A DNA stretch of 64,000 nt from Ralstonia pickettii (GTDB lineage Bacteria; Pseudomonadota; Gammaproteobacteria; Burkholderiales; Burkholderiaceae). The notes beneath the pieces were generated by a model. The model saw nothing but the letters and a program-made list of their open reading frames with translations. It made no database searches and was not told where the DNA came from. Position numbers and translations under genes: made by a program. This document shows positions 56,706 through 64,000 of this stretch, in pieces (position 1 is the stretch's first letter; every line of letters starts with the position of its first letter). The stretch covers positions 868,001 to 932,000 of the forward strand of contig NZ_JFZG01000024.1 in NCBI RefSeq assembly GCF_000607165.1. The letters run 5' to 3'.

Positions 56706-57845
56706 TCAAGCGTGAAAGCTGGGGATACGCGCGTTGGGCGACGGGCGATACGCCACCTCACCAAGGCTGGCAAGCCACCGGTCGATATCTGACAGGCTCA
56801 GCAGATGCAGCACCGTTTCGCGCGCGATGGTGGTTGCCAATGCGTCGGCGGGGCAGCGGTGCGCGCCGCGGCCGAACGTCCACAGATGCGGCTTTGCACG
56901 GTCGATGTCGAAGCGTAGTGGGTCCGGGTTGGCCGTGCCGTCCACGTTGGCGGCGGCCAGTAGCACCAGGATCTTGTCACCCGCACGCAGCGACTGGCCG
57001 ACCAGCACAACATCGTGCGCGACAAAGCGGCGCGTGTTCTGCACGGGCGCATCGCGGCGCAGGACTTCGCGCACGAAGGGCTCGATGGCATGCGGTTGCG
57101 CGCGCAGCCGTGTCGCCAATCCCGAGTGCCGCGACAGCGCGACGATGCAGTTGCCGAGCAGCCCGGCGCAGGCGTCGTAGGTTTGCGCGAGCAGGGCGGC
57201 GAGGTTGGTGATCTCTGCGTCGCCGTCATCAGCAACGCTAGCGAGCGGTGAGTCGGTAAAGCGGCGCTGCAGGCGGTCGACTGCGGCATCAGCTTGTGCA
57301 ATGGCTGCTGCGCTGGCACCGGGGCCGAGCGCGGCGAGGTACGCGGCAATGTCAGCCTGGCAGGCAGGCGCATCGGCGTGATCGCCCAGCAGCGTCTGCG
57401 CGATCGTGGCGAGTGGCACGGCGAAGTGAGCATCCGTCTCCAGCGCCGCGTGCAGATGCGTTGCATCGGGCAGCGCAGTGCGAGCATGCCGCTGGGCGCG
57501 GCCGGCCAGCGCCGACACATCCAACTGGCCCAGCGCGGCCATCACCTTGGCCTTGCGCGCGCTGTGGTCCGGCCCGTCGATCTGACGCACGAGGCGCCCG
57601 AAGAATGCGCCCGTGGGCGTCGCGGCCACGGCCCTGGGCACGGGTTCATCGGCCGGCCGTACGCGGCAGGCAGCGCTGCCGAGTACAGCGTCCACGGCTT
57701 CGGCACTGGCTGCGACCCACCACCCGAGGGCGGCATCGAAGAAGAACGGGCGGTTGGCCGCAAGTTCGGCGTAATAGGGGGCCGGGTCGGCATGCGCGAT
57801 GGCTTGCAGCGCGTCGGCGGGCGGGGCGATGTCCAGGGCAGTCAT
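56706..57845 (-). CDS. Cytochrome P450 lacking the usual I-helix threonine
   Basis: 379 residues from the ATG at 57845. The heme loop FGRGAHRCPAD with Cys331 and ExxR (EVLR, 260-263) are present. The I-helix segment, normally AGxx(D/E)T(T/S), reads CAGLLGNCIV (226-235), without the acid-threonine pair that activates O2. This suggests peroxide use, a non-oxygenase reaction, or a substrate that supplies the hydroxyl. No ferredoxin or reductase is adjacent. An ABM-protein gene follows, and an ArsR-type regulator gene diverges 88 bases away. Confidence 0.82.
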   Translation of the reverse strand: MTALDIAPPADALQAIAHADPAPYYAELAANRPFFFDAALGWWVAASAEAVDAVLGSAACRVRPADEPVPRAVAATPTGAFFGRLVRQIDGPDHSARKAKVMAALGQLDVSALAGRAQRHARTALPDATHLHAALETDAHFAVPLATIAQTLLGDHADAPACQADIAAYLAALGPGASAAAIAQADAAVDRLQRRFTDSPLASVADDGDAEITNLAALLAQTYDACAGLLGNCIVALSRHSGLATRLRAQPHAIEPFVREVLRRDAPVQNTRRFVAHDVVLVGQSLRAGDKILVLLAAANVDGTANPDPLRFDIDRAKPHLWTFGRGAHRCPADALATTIARETVLHLLSLSDIDRWLASLGEVAYRPSPNARIPSFHA

Positions 57846-57933
57846 CAGCGTGGGGCGCGGGAGTAAGATGGCTCCCATTGTCTGGACTGCCCGCCCGCCT
57901 GTCACGCGCCAACAGTTTGGTCTCCATCGAACC

Positions 57934-58650
57934 ATGACCGCATCTTCCTCAGCCACCGAATCGACAACTCAGCCTGACATCGGCCGCGTGGCCGCCACCA
58001 TTGGTGATCCGACCCGCATCCGCATGCTGCTGCTGTTGATGGAGGGCCGCTCGCTTACCGCCAAGGAGCTCGCTTACGGCGCGGGCGTGGAGCCAGCGAC
58101 GGCCAGCGCGCACTTGCGCCGGCTTGAGGCCGATGCGCTCATCACCTCGCTATCCAGCGGGCGCTACAAGTACTTCGGGCTGCGCTCGCCGGCGGTGGCG
58201 GAGATGATCGAATCGTTGCTGGTGGTCGCACCTGAAAAGCCGGCCGACCCACGACGCTCGACCGTGCCTGAAAACTTGCGTGCGGCGCGCCTGTGTTATG
58301 ACCACCTGGCTGGTCAGCTTGGCACGGAGGTCTCGGAGAAACTACTGTCGCGCGGCTGGCTGACGCAGCTCGATGACACGCACGGCGCCTATGAGGTTAC
58401 GCCCGAGGGTGAGCAGGCGCTGGCCGCCATCGGCGTCGATGTGAACGCGTTGCGCAACGGCCGACGCCGCTTTGCTTACGGTTGCATGGATTGGAGCGAG
58501 CGGCGCCCGCATCTGGCCGGCGCGCTCGGAGCCGCCGTGGCAGAACGCTGCATCGCACTGGGGTGGCTGGCGCGGCAGAAGCATTCGCGCGCACTGAGCA
58601 TGACCGAAGCCGGGCAGCGCGAATTGCATGCGTGGCTGCACACGGCGTAG
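57934..58650 (+). CDS. ArsR-family helix-turn-helix regulator
   Basis: 238 residues from the ATG at 57934; the frame is open further upstream but would run into the divergent P450 gene. N-terminal winged helix (TIGDPTRIRMLLLLMEG and LAYGAGVEPATASAHLRRLE). The C-terminal ~130 residues include a Cys/His-containing segment (YGCMDWSERRPHLAG). It is longer than metal-sensing ArsR proteins, as in a subfamily that responds to organic ligands. It probably represses the divergent P450-ABM pair; the 88-base gap is the likely operator. Confidence 0.85.
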   Translation: MTASSSATESTTQPDIGRVAATIGDPTRIRMLLLLMEGRSLTAKELAYGAGVEPATASAHLRRLEADALITSLSSGRYKYFGLRSPAVAEMIESLLVVAPEKPADPRRSTVPENLRAARLCYDHLAGQLGTEVSEKLLSRGWLTQLDDTHGAYEVTPEGEQALAAIGVDVNALRNGRRRFAYGCMDWSERRPHLAGALGAAVAERCIALGWLARQKHSRALSMTEAGQRELHAWLHTA

Positions 58651-58666
58651 GTGCGTGCAGCCCGAG

Positions 58667-59209
58667 TTAGCTGGCGTTGCGGATCGCTTTTACGTAGTCC
58701 CGCTGGAACACGCACATGCGCAAGGCGTTGTGATACGCGCCGTTGCTGAAGAACTCCTCGATCAGTTCGCCTTCGCGCTGGAAGCCGCATTTTTCGTACA
58801 CGTGGATCGCGCGTTCGTTCACCACGTCTACAACGAGATACAGCTTGTGCAGATTCAGCACCATGAATGCATAGTCGATGGCCAGCCGCGTTGCTGTTGA
58901 CGCATAGCCGTGACCTTGCCAGCTGGGCGCGATGATGATCTGGAATTCGCCGCGGCGGTGGATGTAGTTCAGCTCCATCAACTCGACCAGACCCACGGCT
59001 TCGCCGGCATTGTTCTCGCAGATGAAGCGGCGCTCGCGCTGGTCGTGCACGTGGCGGTCGTAGAGTTGTGAGAGTTCAGTGAAGGTTTCGTACGGTTCTT
59101 CGAACCAGTAACGCATGATCTTCGCGTCGTTGTTCAGCTCGTGCACGAAGCGCAGGTCATTGCGCTCCAGCGGGCGCAGGGAAAGGTCGTGGGATTTTTC
59201 GATGACCAT
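58667..59209 (-). CDS. speG: Spermidine N1-acetyltransferase (GNAT)
   Basis: 180 residues from the ATG at 59209. Very close by eye to E. coli SpeG: shared [18 protein letters not shown] and [15 protein letters not shown] (acetyl-CoA loop), and RMCVFQRDY at the end. It acetylates spermidine and spermine to limit polyamine toxicity. It converges on the ArsR gene with 16 bases between. Confidence 0.92.
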   Translation of the reverse strand: MVIEKSHDLSLRPLERNDLRFVHELNNDAKIMRYWFEEPYETFTELSQLYDRHVHDQRERRFICENNAGEAVGLVELMELNYIHRRGEFQIIIAPSWQGHGYASTATRLAIDYAFMVLNLHKLYLVVDVVNERAIHVYEKCGFQREGELIEEFFSNGAYHNALRMCVFQRDYVKAIRNAS

Positions 59210-59264
59210 GGTGTTGTCCTTGTTGTGTTGAGGCGCCCGACATCGCGTCGACGTCCCTACAGTG

Positions 59265-60419
59265 TCAGCAAGGACGTGTCGCCGCGGATGCCCGTTTGCG
59301 CTGCGGTTGCGCGCGTCGGCGCCGATCCAGATAAAGCCACCACCCCGTTGCTGCAAACACCGGCAGCATCAACGCTCCAACCAACACTAGCACGATGCCG
59401 ATCGGCCCGAAATAGCGTCCATTGTGAAGCGGCAACATGCCTGCCAGCAGGCGTTGCATTGGCGGCTTTGCTGCGAAGGATTCGTTGCCGAGGACGGCTC
59501 CGGTGCTGGCGTCCAGCGTCAATCGATTGAAGGCGCGGTCGTGCGGTGCATCGACCGGCAGCCAGTTGATATCGACCTTGCCCGTGCGGGCATCGTCGAT
59601 GCGGAGGGTGGCCGTTCCGTAGTTCGACGCGTTGACGAGGAAAGCGTTCCACGTGCGCTCAACTGCCGCATCTTCGAGTGGTTGTCGCAGGCCCTCCACC
59701 GGTTTTGCCTTGGCTACAACCGGCATGCCGGCCAGGCGCTGCAGGCCGTCGCGGTACCAGTCATACGCCCAATACAGGCCGCTGAAGGCGGCCAGCACAT
59801 ACAGCGGCAGCACCAGCGTTCCGATGACGGTATGTACATCCCACCAGCGGATGCGGCCTGCGCGGCTCCAGCGGATGACGAGCCAGCTTCGCCAGTTCGT
59901 TACGCGGCGCGGCCAACGCAGATACAAGCCGGAAAGGGCCATGACGACGAGCCCAATCGTGCTCGCTCCTACGATCTGCTTGCCGATCTCATCGGCAAGC
60001 AAGGTGCGGTGCAGCAGTTTGACGGTGGCGAAGAAGCGCTGCCCGCGCGCTTCGGGCAATAACGTGCCGGTTGCGGCATCGATGTAGCGCAGCTCCCCAC
60101 GGCTGCTGCCGCCGTGTTTGCCGGGCGGCCACGCATACCAGACGCGCCACGGCTCGGTCGGGTCGGATGCGGCGGTGATGAAAGTGACAGGACGCTCGGG
60201 CATGGCGGCGCGCGCCTGCGCAGCCACCTGCGGCAGAGTTGGCGCAGGGCCGGTGCGCGCGGGCAGGCTGAGCACGCCGGGGTTGAGCGCCCGCAGCAGT
60301 TCGTCTTCGTAGGCCATCAGCGCGCCAGTGGCGCCAACGACGGCCAGCACCATACTGGCTGACAACCCGATCAGCCAGTGCAGGCGGAAGAGTATCCGTC
60401 GCAGCATCGCGTTTGCCAC
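59265..60419 (-). CDS. PepSY-associated membrane protein, iron-uptake linked
   Basis: 384 residues with four membrane helices (first [20 protein letters not shown]) and periplasmic PepSY domains, including His residues in the helices ([16 protein letters not shown]). Proteins of this type lie beside TonB-dependent siderophore receptors and are thought to reduce or release ferric siderophores in the periplasm. It starts ten bases after the receptor's stop, so they form one operon. Confidence 0.88.
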   Translation of the reverse strand: MANAMLRRILFRLHWLIGLSASMVLAVVGATGALMAYEDELLRALNPGVLSLPARTGPAPTLPQVAAQARAAMPERPVTFITAASDPTEPWRVWYAWPPGKHGGSSRGELRYIDAATGTLLPEARGQRFFATVKLLHRTLLADEIGKQIVGASTIGLVVMALSGLYLRWPRRVTNWRSWLVIRWSRAGRIRWWDVHTVIGTLVLPLYVLAAFSGLYWAYDWYRDGLQRLAGMPVVAKAKPVEGLRQPLEDAAVERTWNAFLVNASNYGTATLRIDDARTGKVDINWLPVDAPHDRAFNRLTLDASTGAVLGNESFAAKPPMQRLLAGMLPLHNGRYFGPIGIVLVLVGALMLPVFAATGWWLYLDRRRRAQPQRKRASAATRPC

Positions 60420-60429
60420 TTACAGCCGC

Positions 60430-62550
60430 TTACATCTTGTAGCGCACGCCGAGCAGCGCCATGCGCGGGGCACCCGGCATGTTGTAGTTCTCGGCGCCGC
60501 CGTGAGCCGACACGTAGTACGCGCGGTTGAACAGGTTCTGCAGATTCAGCGTGACATCAACGTGCTTGCTGCGATAACCGGCGCCCAGGTCGACGGTCAT
60601 GTAGCCGGGCAGCGTCGTCAGGTTGTACTGCGATGCGTAACGCGCAGCTTCCGTACGCACGCCGCCGGCCACGTAGAAGCCGTTCGGCAGATCGTGCTTC
60701 AGCCATACCGAGCCGCTATGCCGCGGCATGAGGGACGGCTGGTTGCCGTTGACCGCCACGCTGCTACTGCGGTCGTTCGGGTTCTCCAGGCGGCCGTTCA
60801 GGTAGGCATAGCTCGCCATCAGCGACCAGGTTTTCACGATCTCGCCGGTGAACGACAGCTCCAGGCCGCGCGTGCGCTGCGTGCCGATGGGCACACCCAG
60901 CAGCGTGACGGGATCCGCCGCCGTCAGGTTCGTCTGCTTCATGTCGAACAGTGCGGCCGTGACGCTTGCACCGGCCGAGAGGTCGTACTTGGCGCCGATC
61001 TCGTAGTTCGTGGTCGATTGCGGGGCCAGCGCGCCGCTGTTCGGGAAGAACGTGAAGCTATCCGCCAGCGGCTGGAACGAGCGGCTGTACGACGCGTACA
61101 GCGAAAGCGGCTCGATCGGGTGATACACAACGCCCAGGCGCGGGCTGACCGGCTTGTCGGTGCGAGACAGATCCACATTGCGCGCGGTCAGGTCGTCGCG
61201 GCTTTGCTTGAGGATTTCATAGCGCAGGCCGGCGAGCACCGTCCATTGCGGCGAGAACTTGATCAAGTCCTGCACGTACGCCGCATACGTCTCGTTGTGC
61301 GAGAGGCCGTAGTTGGTCGGCACGGCGTTGCCGGGTACGGTCGGCAACACCTGCAGCGTCGGGTTGAAGAGGTTGTAGGTCGTGCTGCCCGGCGCAGCGG
61401 CCACGCGGTCGCTCTTGTCCTGGTAACCCAGCTCGATGCCGTACAGCAGCGTGTGCTGGATGCCCCAGGTCTCGGCCTTCTGCGTCAGCTCGTTCTGCCA
61501 CAGCGTGCCGCGGTCGCTGCGGTTGCGCTGGTTGACGGTGAGGGTGACAGTCGGGATCGGCCCGTCGGTGACGCGGCTGACGGTCGTATAGTTGTTGCGG
61601 CCGAGCGAGTACTCGTAGTTGCGCACCACGCTGTGGAACGACCATTTGTCGTTGAAGCGGTGGTCTAGCGTGCCGGTCACGCTCTTGACAGTGGACTCCA
61701 CGTTGCCGGCAGCGGCATTGGCGGAGCCATAGCGCGTTTCGATCGGCACGTCGACCGGGCGGCCGTGGTACGACGGTACGCCCTGATCGGCAATGCGCTT
61801 GTCGTGCAGGTAGTCGAACTGCACCGTCAGCTTGGTATCTGGCGCGAGATTGAACAGGAACGACGGCGAAATCGCCTGGCGGCGCAGGAAGTAGTCGTTG
61901 CGGAAACCGCCCGAATCTTCCACCGCGCCGGTGATGCGCGCGCGGATGGCGTCGTCGTTGATGGACGTATTCAGGTCGAACTCGGCGCGCTTCTGGCGCT
62001 CGGTGCCCACCACCACGCCCACCTCGGCCAACGGCGTCGCCAGCGGTTTCTTGGTCACGCGATTGATGATGCCGCCCGACGAGCCACGCCCATACAGCAC
62101 GGCCGCCGGGCCCTTCAGCACTTCAATGCGATCGACGTTGGACAGGTCACGGAAGTAAAGCGAGTCATCGCGCAGACCGTCGACGTACTGGTCATTGATC
62201 GACGAGAAACCGCGAATGGTCACCTGGTCACGCTGCGCGTCGCCCAGCGAGGCCGACACACCCGGCACGTTGCGCAGGGTGTCGTTGATCGACAGCGCGC
62301 CCTGGTCCTGGATCACTGCGCGCGGCACGACGTTCACCGACTGCGGAATCTCGCGCAACGGCACGGGAATCTTCGTGGCGGTGTTCGCGATGGGCGTGTC
62401 GTAGCTCGTGCTGGTGCGCGTACCCTTGACCGTGGACGTCGGCAACGTACCGGCGTCGGCTGCGGCAACGGTGTCGGCGGCAGTTGCCACCTGGGCAAAC
62501 GGCAGCGTTCCAAGGACGGCCAGAGACAGGCACAAACGTTTCGGCGGCAT
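60430..62550 (-). CDS. TonB-dependent siderophore receptor
   Basis: 706 residues. Signal peptide (cut near VATAA), TonB box region (TSTVKGTR), plug domain (IPQSVNVVPRAVIQDQG and VEVLKG-type EVLKGPAAVLYGRG), and a 22-strand-type barrel ending MALLGVRYKM. Imports a ferric siderophore with TonB energy. A Fur-type site overlaps its promoter. The subfamily is not certain; the plug resembles catecholate receptors such as Fiu. Confidence 0.94.
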   Translation of the reverse strand: MPPKRLCLSLAVLGTLPFAQVATAADTVAAADAGTLPTSTVKGTRTSTSYDTPIANTATKIPVPLREIPQSVNVVPRAVIQDQGALSINDTLRNVPGVSASLGDAQRDQVTIRGFSSINDQYVDGLRDDSLYFRDLSNVDRIEVLKGPAAVLYGRGSSGGIINRVTKKPLATPLAEVGVVVGTERQKRAEFDLNTSINDDAIRARITGAVEDSGGFRNDYFLRRQAISPSFLFNLAPDTKLTVQFDYLHDKRIADQGVPSYHGRPVDVPIETRYGSANAAAGNVESTVKSVTGTLDHRFNDKWSFHSVVRNYEYSLGRNNYTTVSRVTDGPIPTVTLTVNQRNRSDRGTLWQNELTQKAETWGIQHTLLYGIELGYQDKSDRVAAAPGSTTYNLFNPTLQVLPTVPGNAVPTNYGLSHNETYAAYVQDLIKFSPQWTVLAGLRYEILKQSRDDLTARNVDLSRTDKPVSPRLGVVYHPIEPLSLYASYSRSFQPLADSFTFFPNSGALAPQSTTNYEIGAKYDLSAGASVTAALFDMKQTNLTAADPVTLLGVPIGTQRTRGLELSFTGEIVKTWSLMASYAYLNGRLENPNDRSSSVAVNGNQPSLMPRHSGSVWLKHDLPNGFYVAGGVRTEAARYASQYNLTTLPGYMTVDLGAGYRSKHVDVTLNLQNLFNRAYYVSAHGGAENYNMPGAPRMALLGVRYKM

Positions 62551-62626
62551 TGCAGTTCCCGTAAAGTGAAAAGTAGGGCGCGACTCCCTCCCCCGAGGTT
62601 GGCGCCTTCAGAATATGAAGACGCAG

Positions 62627-62655
62627 ATAATAATGAGAACAATTCCTATTTACAA
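62627..62655 (-). promoter_or_regulatory. Fur-controlled promoter of the siderophore receptor operon
   Basis: Minus strand TTGTAA (-35), 17 bases, TATTAT (-10). A Fur-like 19-mer, AATGAGAACAATTCCTATT on the plus strand (62632-62650), lies across the spacer, so bound Fur would block RNA polymerase. Confidence 0.75.
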
Positions 62656-62795
62656 GAGAGTTAAGGCGAGCTTTTGACGAGGGGCAACGTTTGCCGATCT
62701 TGTGCGCCGCAATTTTTCATGGCATACCGCGATGTTTCAGGCACCAAGTTGCGCCATAACCGTCTCATTTGCCGGATTTCTGCCATCTTTCTGAT

Positions 62796-63893
62796 ATGTC
62801 GCATTCATCACACCAGATGCCGTTGAGAGCCGCCTTGGTGGGCTACGGCTACGCCGGCAAGCTGTTTCACGCCGCGTTGATCGACGCCACGCCCGGGCTG
62901 CATTTGCAGGTCATCGGCTCCAACCGGCCAGACGCCGTGCAGGCGGATCGACCTAATGCTGTGGTCTGCACGCCCGAGGCGGCGGCAACGCATGCGGAAG
63001 CCGACCTCGTTGTCATTGCCGCGCCCAACGACCGTCACGCACTGCTGGCCGAAGCCGCGTTGCGCGCAGGCAAACATGTCGTGGTGGATAAGCCGTTTAC
63101 CGTCACGCTGGCAGAGGCGCGGCATCTGGCTCGGGCGGCGCGTGAAACGGGGCGCGTGCTGTCGGTCTTTCAGAACCGCCGCTGGGACAGCGATTTCCTG
63201 GCCGTGCAAGCCGCGATTGCCGGTGGCGCCATCGGCAAAGCCATGCACGTCGAGGCGCATTTCGACCGCTATCGTCCGCAGGTACGTGCGCGCTGGCGCG
63301 AGCAGGCGGGGCATGGCACGGGCATCTGGTTCGATCTTGGCCCGCACCTGATCGACCAGGCGCTGCAACTGCTCGGCCTGCCGGATGCGGTGAGTGCCTC
63401 GTTTGCACGCCAGCGGCCGGGCGCCGAAACGCCGGACTGGGCGCACGTCGTGCTGGAAGTGGGCGAGCGCCGAGCAGTCCTTCACGCGAGCATGTTGGTG
63501 GCGGGCGGCTCGCCGCGCTGGGTCGTCCATGGCACGCGCGGTTCGTTCATCAAGCGCCGGATGGACCAGCAGGAAGCGCAACTGCTAGCCGGCATGCAGC
63601 CCGGCGCGCAAGGCTGGGGTGTGGACGATGACGCGGGCCTGCTGATTGACGGCGCAACCTCGACCGAAACCCGCATTGCAACGCCCGCAGGCGACCAGCG
63701 CGCCTACTATGCCGCTGTGCACGACGCCATCCTCGGCCTGCGCGCGAACCCTGTCCCGCCCGTGCAGGCTGTGGCTGTCATGGCCGTGCTCGAAGCCGCC
63801 GTGGCCGCTGCCGAAACCGGCACGGCTGTCGTGCCGGACCTGACCGATGCTGAACGTGCGGATTGGCTGGCCTCGCGGGAGACCGCCTCGTGA
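62796..63893 (+). CDS. Gfo/Idh/MocA-family oxidoreductase
   Basis: 365 residues from the ATG at 62796; another in-frame ATG lies at 62820. Rossmann start (ALVGYGYAGKLFHAALI), the VVDKPF motif (DKP in place of EKP), and FQNRRWDSDF as in the YhhX/YdgJ-like subgroup. NAD(P)-dependent oxidoreductase of unknown substrate. Its stop overlaps the next start (GTGA). Confidence 0.88.
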   Translation: MSHSSHQMPLRAALVGYGYAGKLFHAALIDATPGLHLQVIGSNRPDAVQADRPNAVVCTPEAAATHAEADLVVIAAPNDRHALLAEAALRAGKHVVVDKPFTVTLAEARHLARAARETGRVLSVFQNRRWDSDFLAVQAAIAGGAIGKAMHVEAHFDRYRPQVRARWREQAGHGTGIWFDLGPHLIDQALQLLGLPDAVSASFARQRPGAETPDWAHVVLEVGERRAVLHASMLVAGGSPRWVVHGTRGSFIKRRMDQQEAQLLAGMQPGAQGWGVDDDAGLLIDGATSTETRIATPAGDQRAYYAAVHDAILGLRANPVPPVQAVAVMAVLEAAVAAAETGTAVVPDLTDAERADWLASRETAS

Positions 63894-64000
63894 ACGGCGT
63901 CGTCATCCTGTTGCTGGTGGCGGGCGGTTTGCTCGCTGTGGTGGCGCTGGTGCAGATGCTGGCCTCGCGGCTGACGTTGCCGGAATCGACATTGCTGGCG
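63890..64000 (+). CDS. Start of a membrane protein, probably a cation/proton antiporter (3' end outside window)
   Basis: 37 codons from GTG at 63890, overlapping the preceding stop. One hydrophobic helix, then ASRLTLPESTLLA, which resembles the first turn of NhaP/CPA-type antiporters. Too short to be sure. Confidence 0.45.
   Translation, partial: MNGVVILLLVAGGLLAVVALVQMLASRLTLPESTLLA

Overview
The window is GC-rich DNA, densely coding on both strands, from a beta-proteobacterium of the Burkholderiaceae. A Ralstonia-type genome fits best. This placement is inference from gene content: an llpE-type lipase-like gene ahead of a MexEF/BpeEF-type RND pump, a complete tad/flp pilus locus with its own sigma-54 activator, NPLAP-repeat lipoproteins, a BpH3-type H-NS and a CYP102-type P450 fusion. 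No rRNA, tRNA, CRISPR array, insertion sequence or prophage was seen.

Layout. 1-3.7 kb: the end of an exopolysaccharide-type cluster (deacetylase, YaiO-like barrel, membrane protein). 3.7-12.4 kb: an RND efflux operon (lipase-like protein, adaptor, pump, outer-membrane channel) with a divergent LysR regulator. 12.4-16.0 kb: a small repeat protein, a Mut7-C RNase-type protein and translationally coupled otsBA. 16.1-19.3 kb: a tight three-gene operon joining a proline/glycine-rich protein to two 2OG-Fe(II) oxygenases. 19.5-24.2 kb: FadH, a small basic protein, a degenerate tyrosine recombinase and GalE. 24.2-31.8 kb: signalling genes (PAS sensor, chemoreceptor, H-NS, GGDEF-EAL, LuxR). 32.0-36.9 kb: a TpsB transporter and two divergent paralogous repeat lipoproteins. 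37.5-50.2 kb: the tad pilus operon ending in a sigma-54 activator. 50.3-58.7 kb: a periplasmic coiled-coil protein, the P450-reductase fusion, a small membrane protein, an oxidoreductase, and a P450/monooxygenase pair with a divergent ArsR regulator. 58.7-64 kb: SpeG, then a Fur-type iron uptake unit (TonB receptor and PepSY protein), an oxidoreductase and the start of a probable antiporter.

The two strongest leads are these. First, the Pro/Gly-rich protein operon looks like a dedicated prolyl-hydroxylation system. Second, the two repeat lipoproteins are each preceded by a near-consensus sigma-54 promoter, back to back, with palindromes between them, and a sigma-54 activator is encoded 13 kb away at the end of the tad locus. 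Together they suggest a co-regulated cell-surface programme. Several enzymes have visible changes at key residues: the lipase-like protein, the recombinase, the stand-alone P450, one 2OG oxygenase and TadZ. All calls come from reading the sequence by eye; no database search was run.
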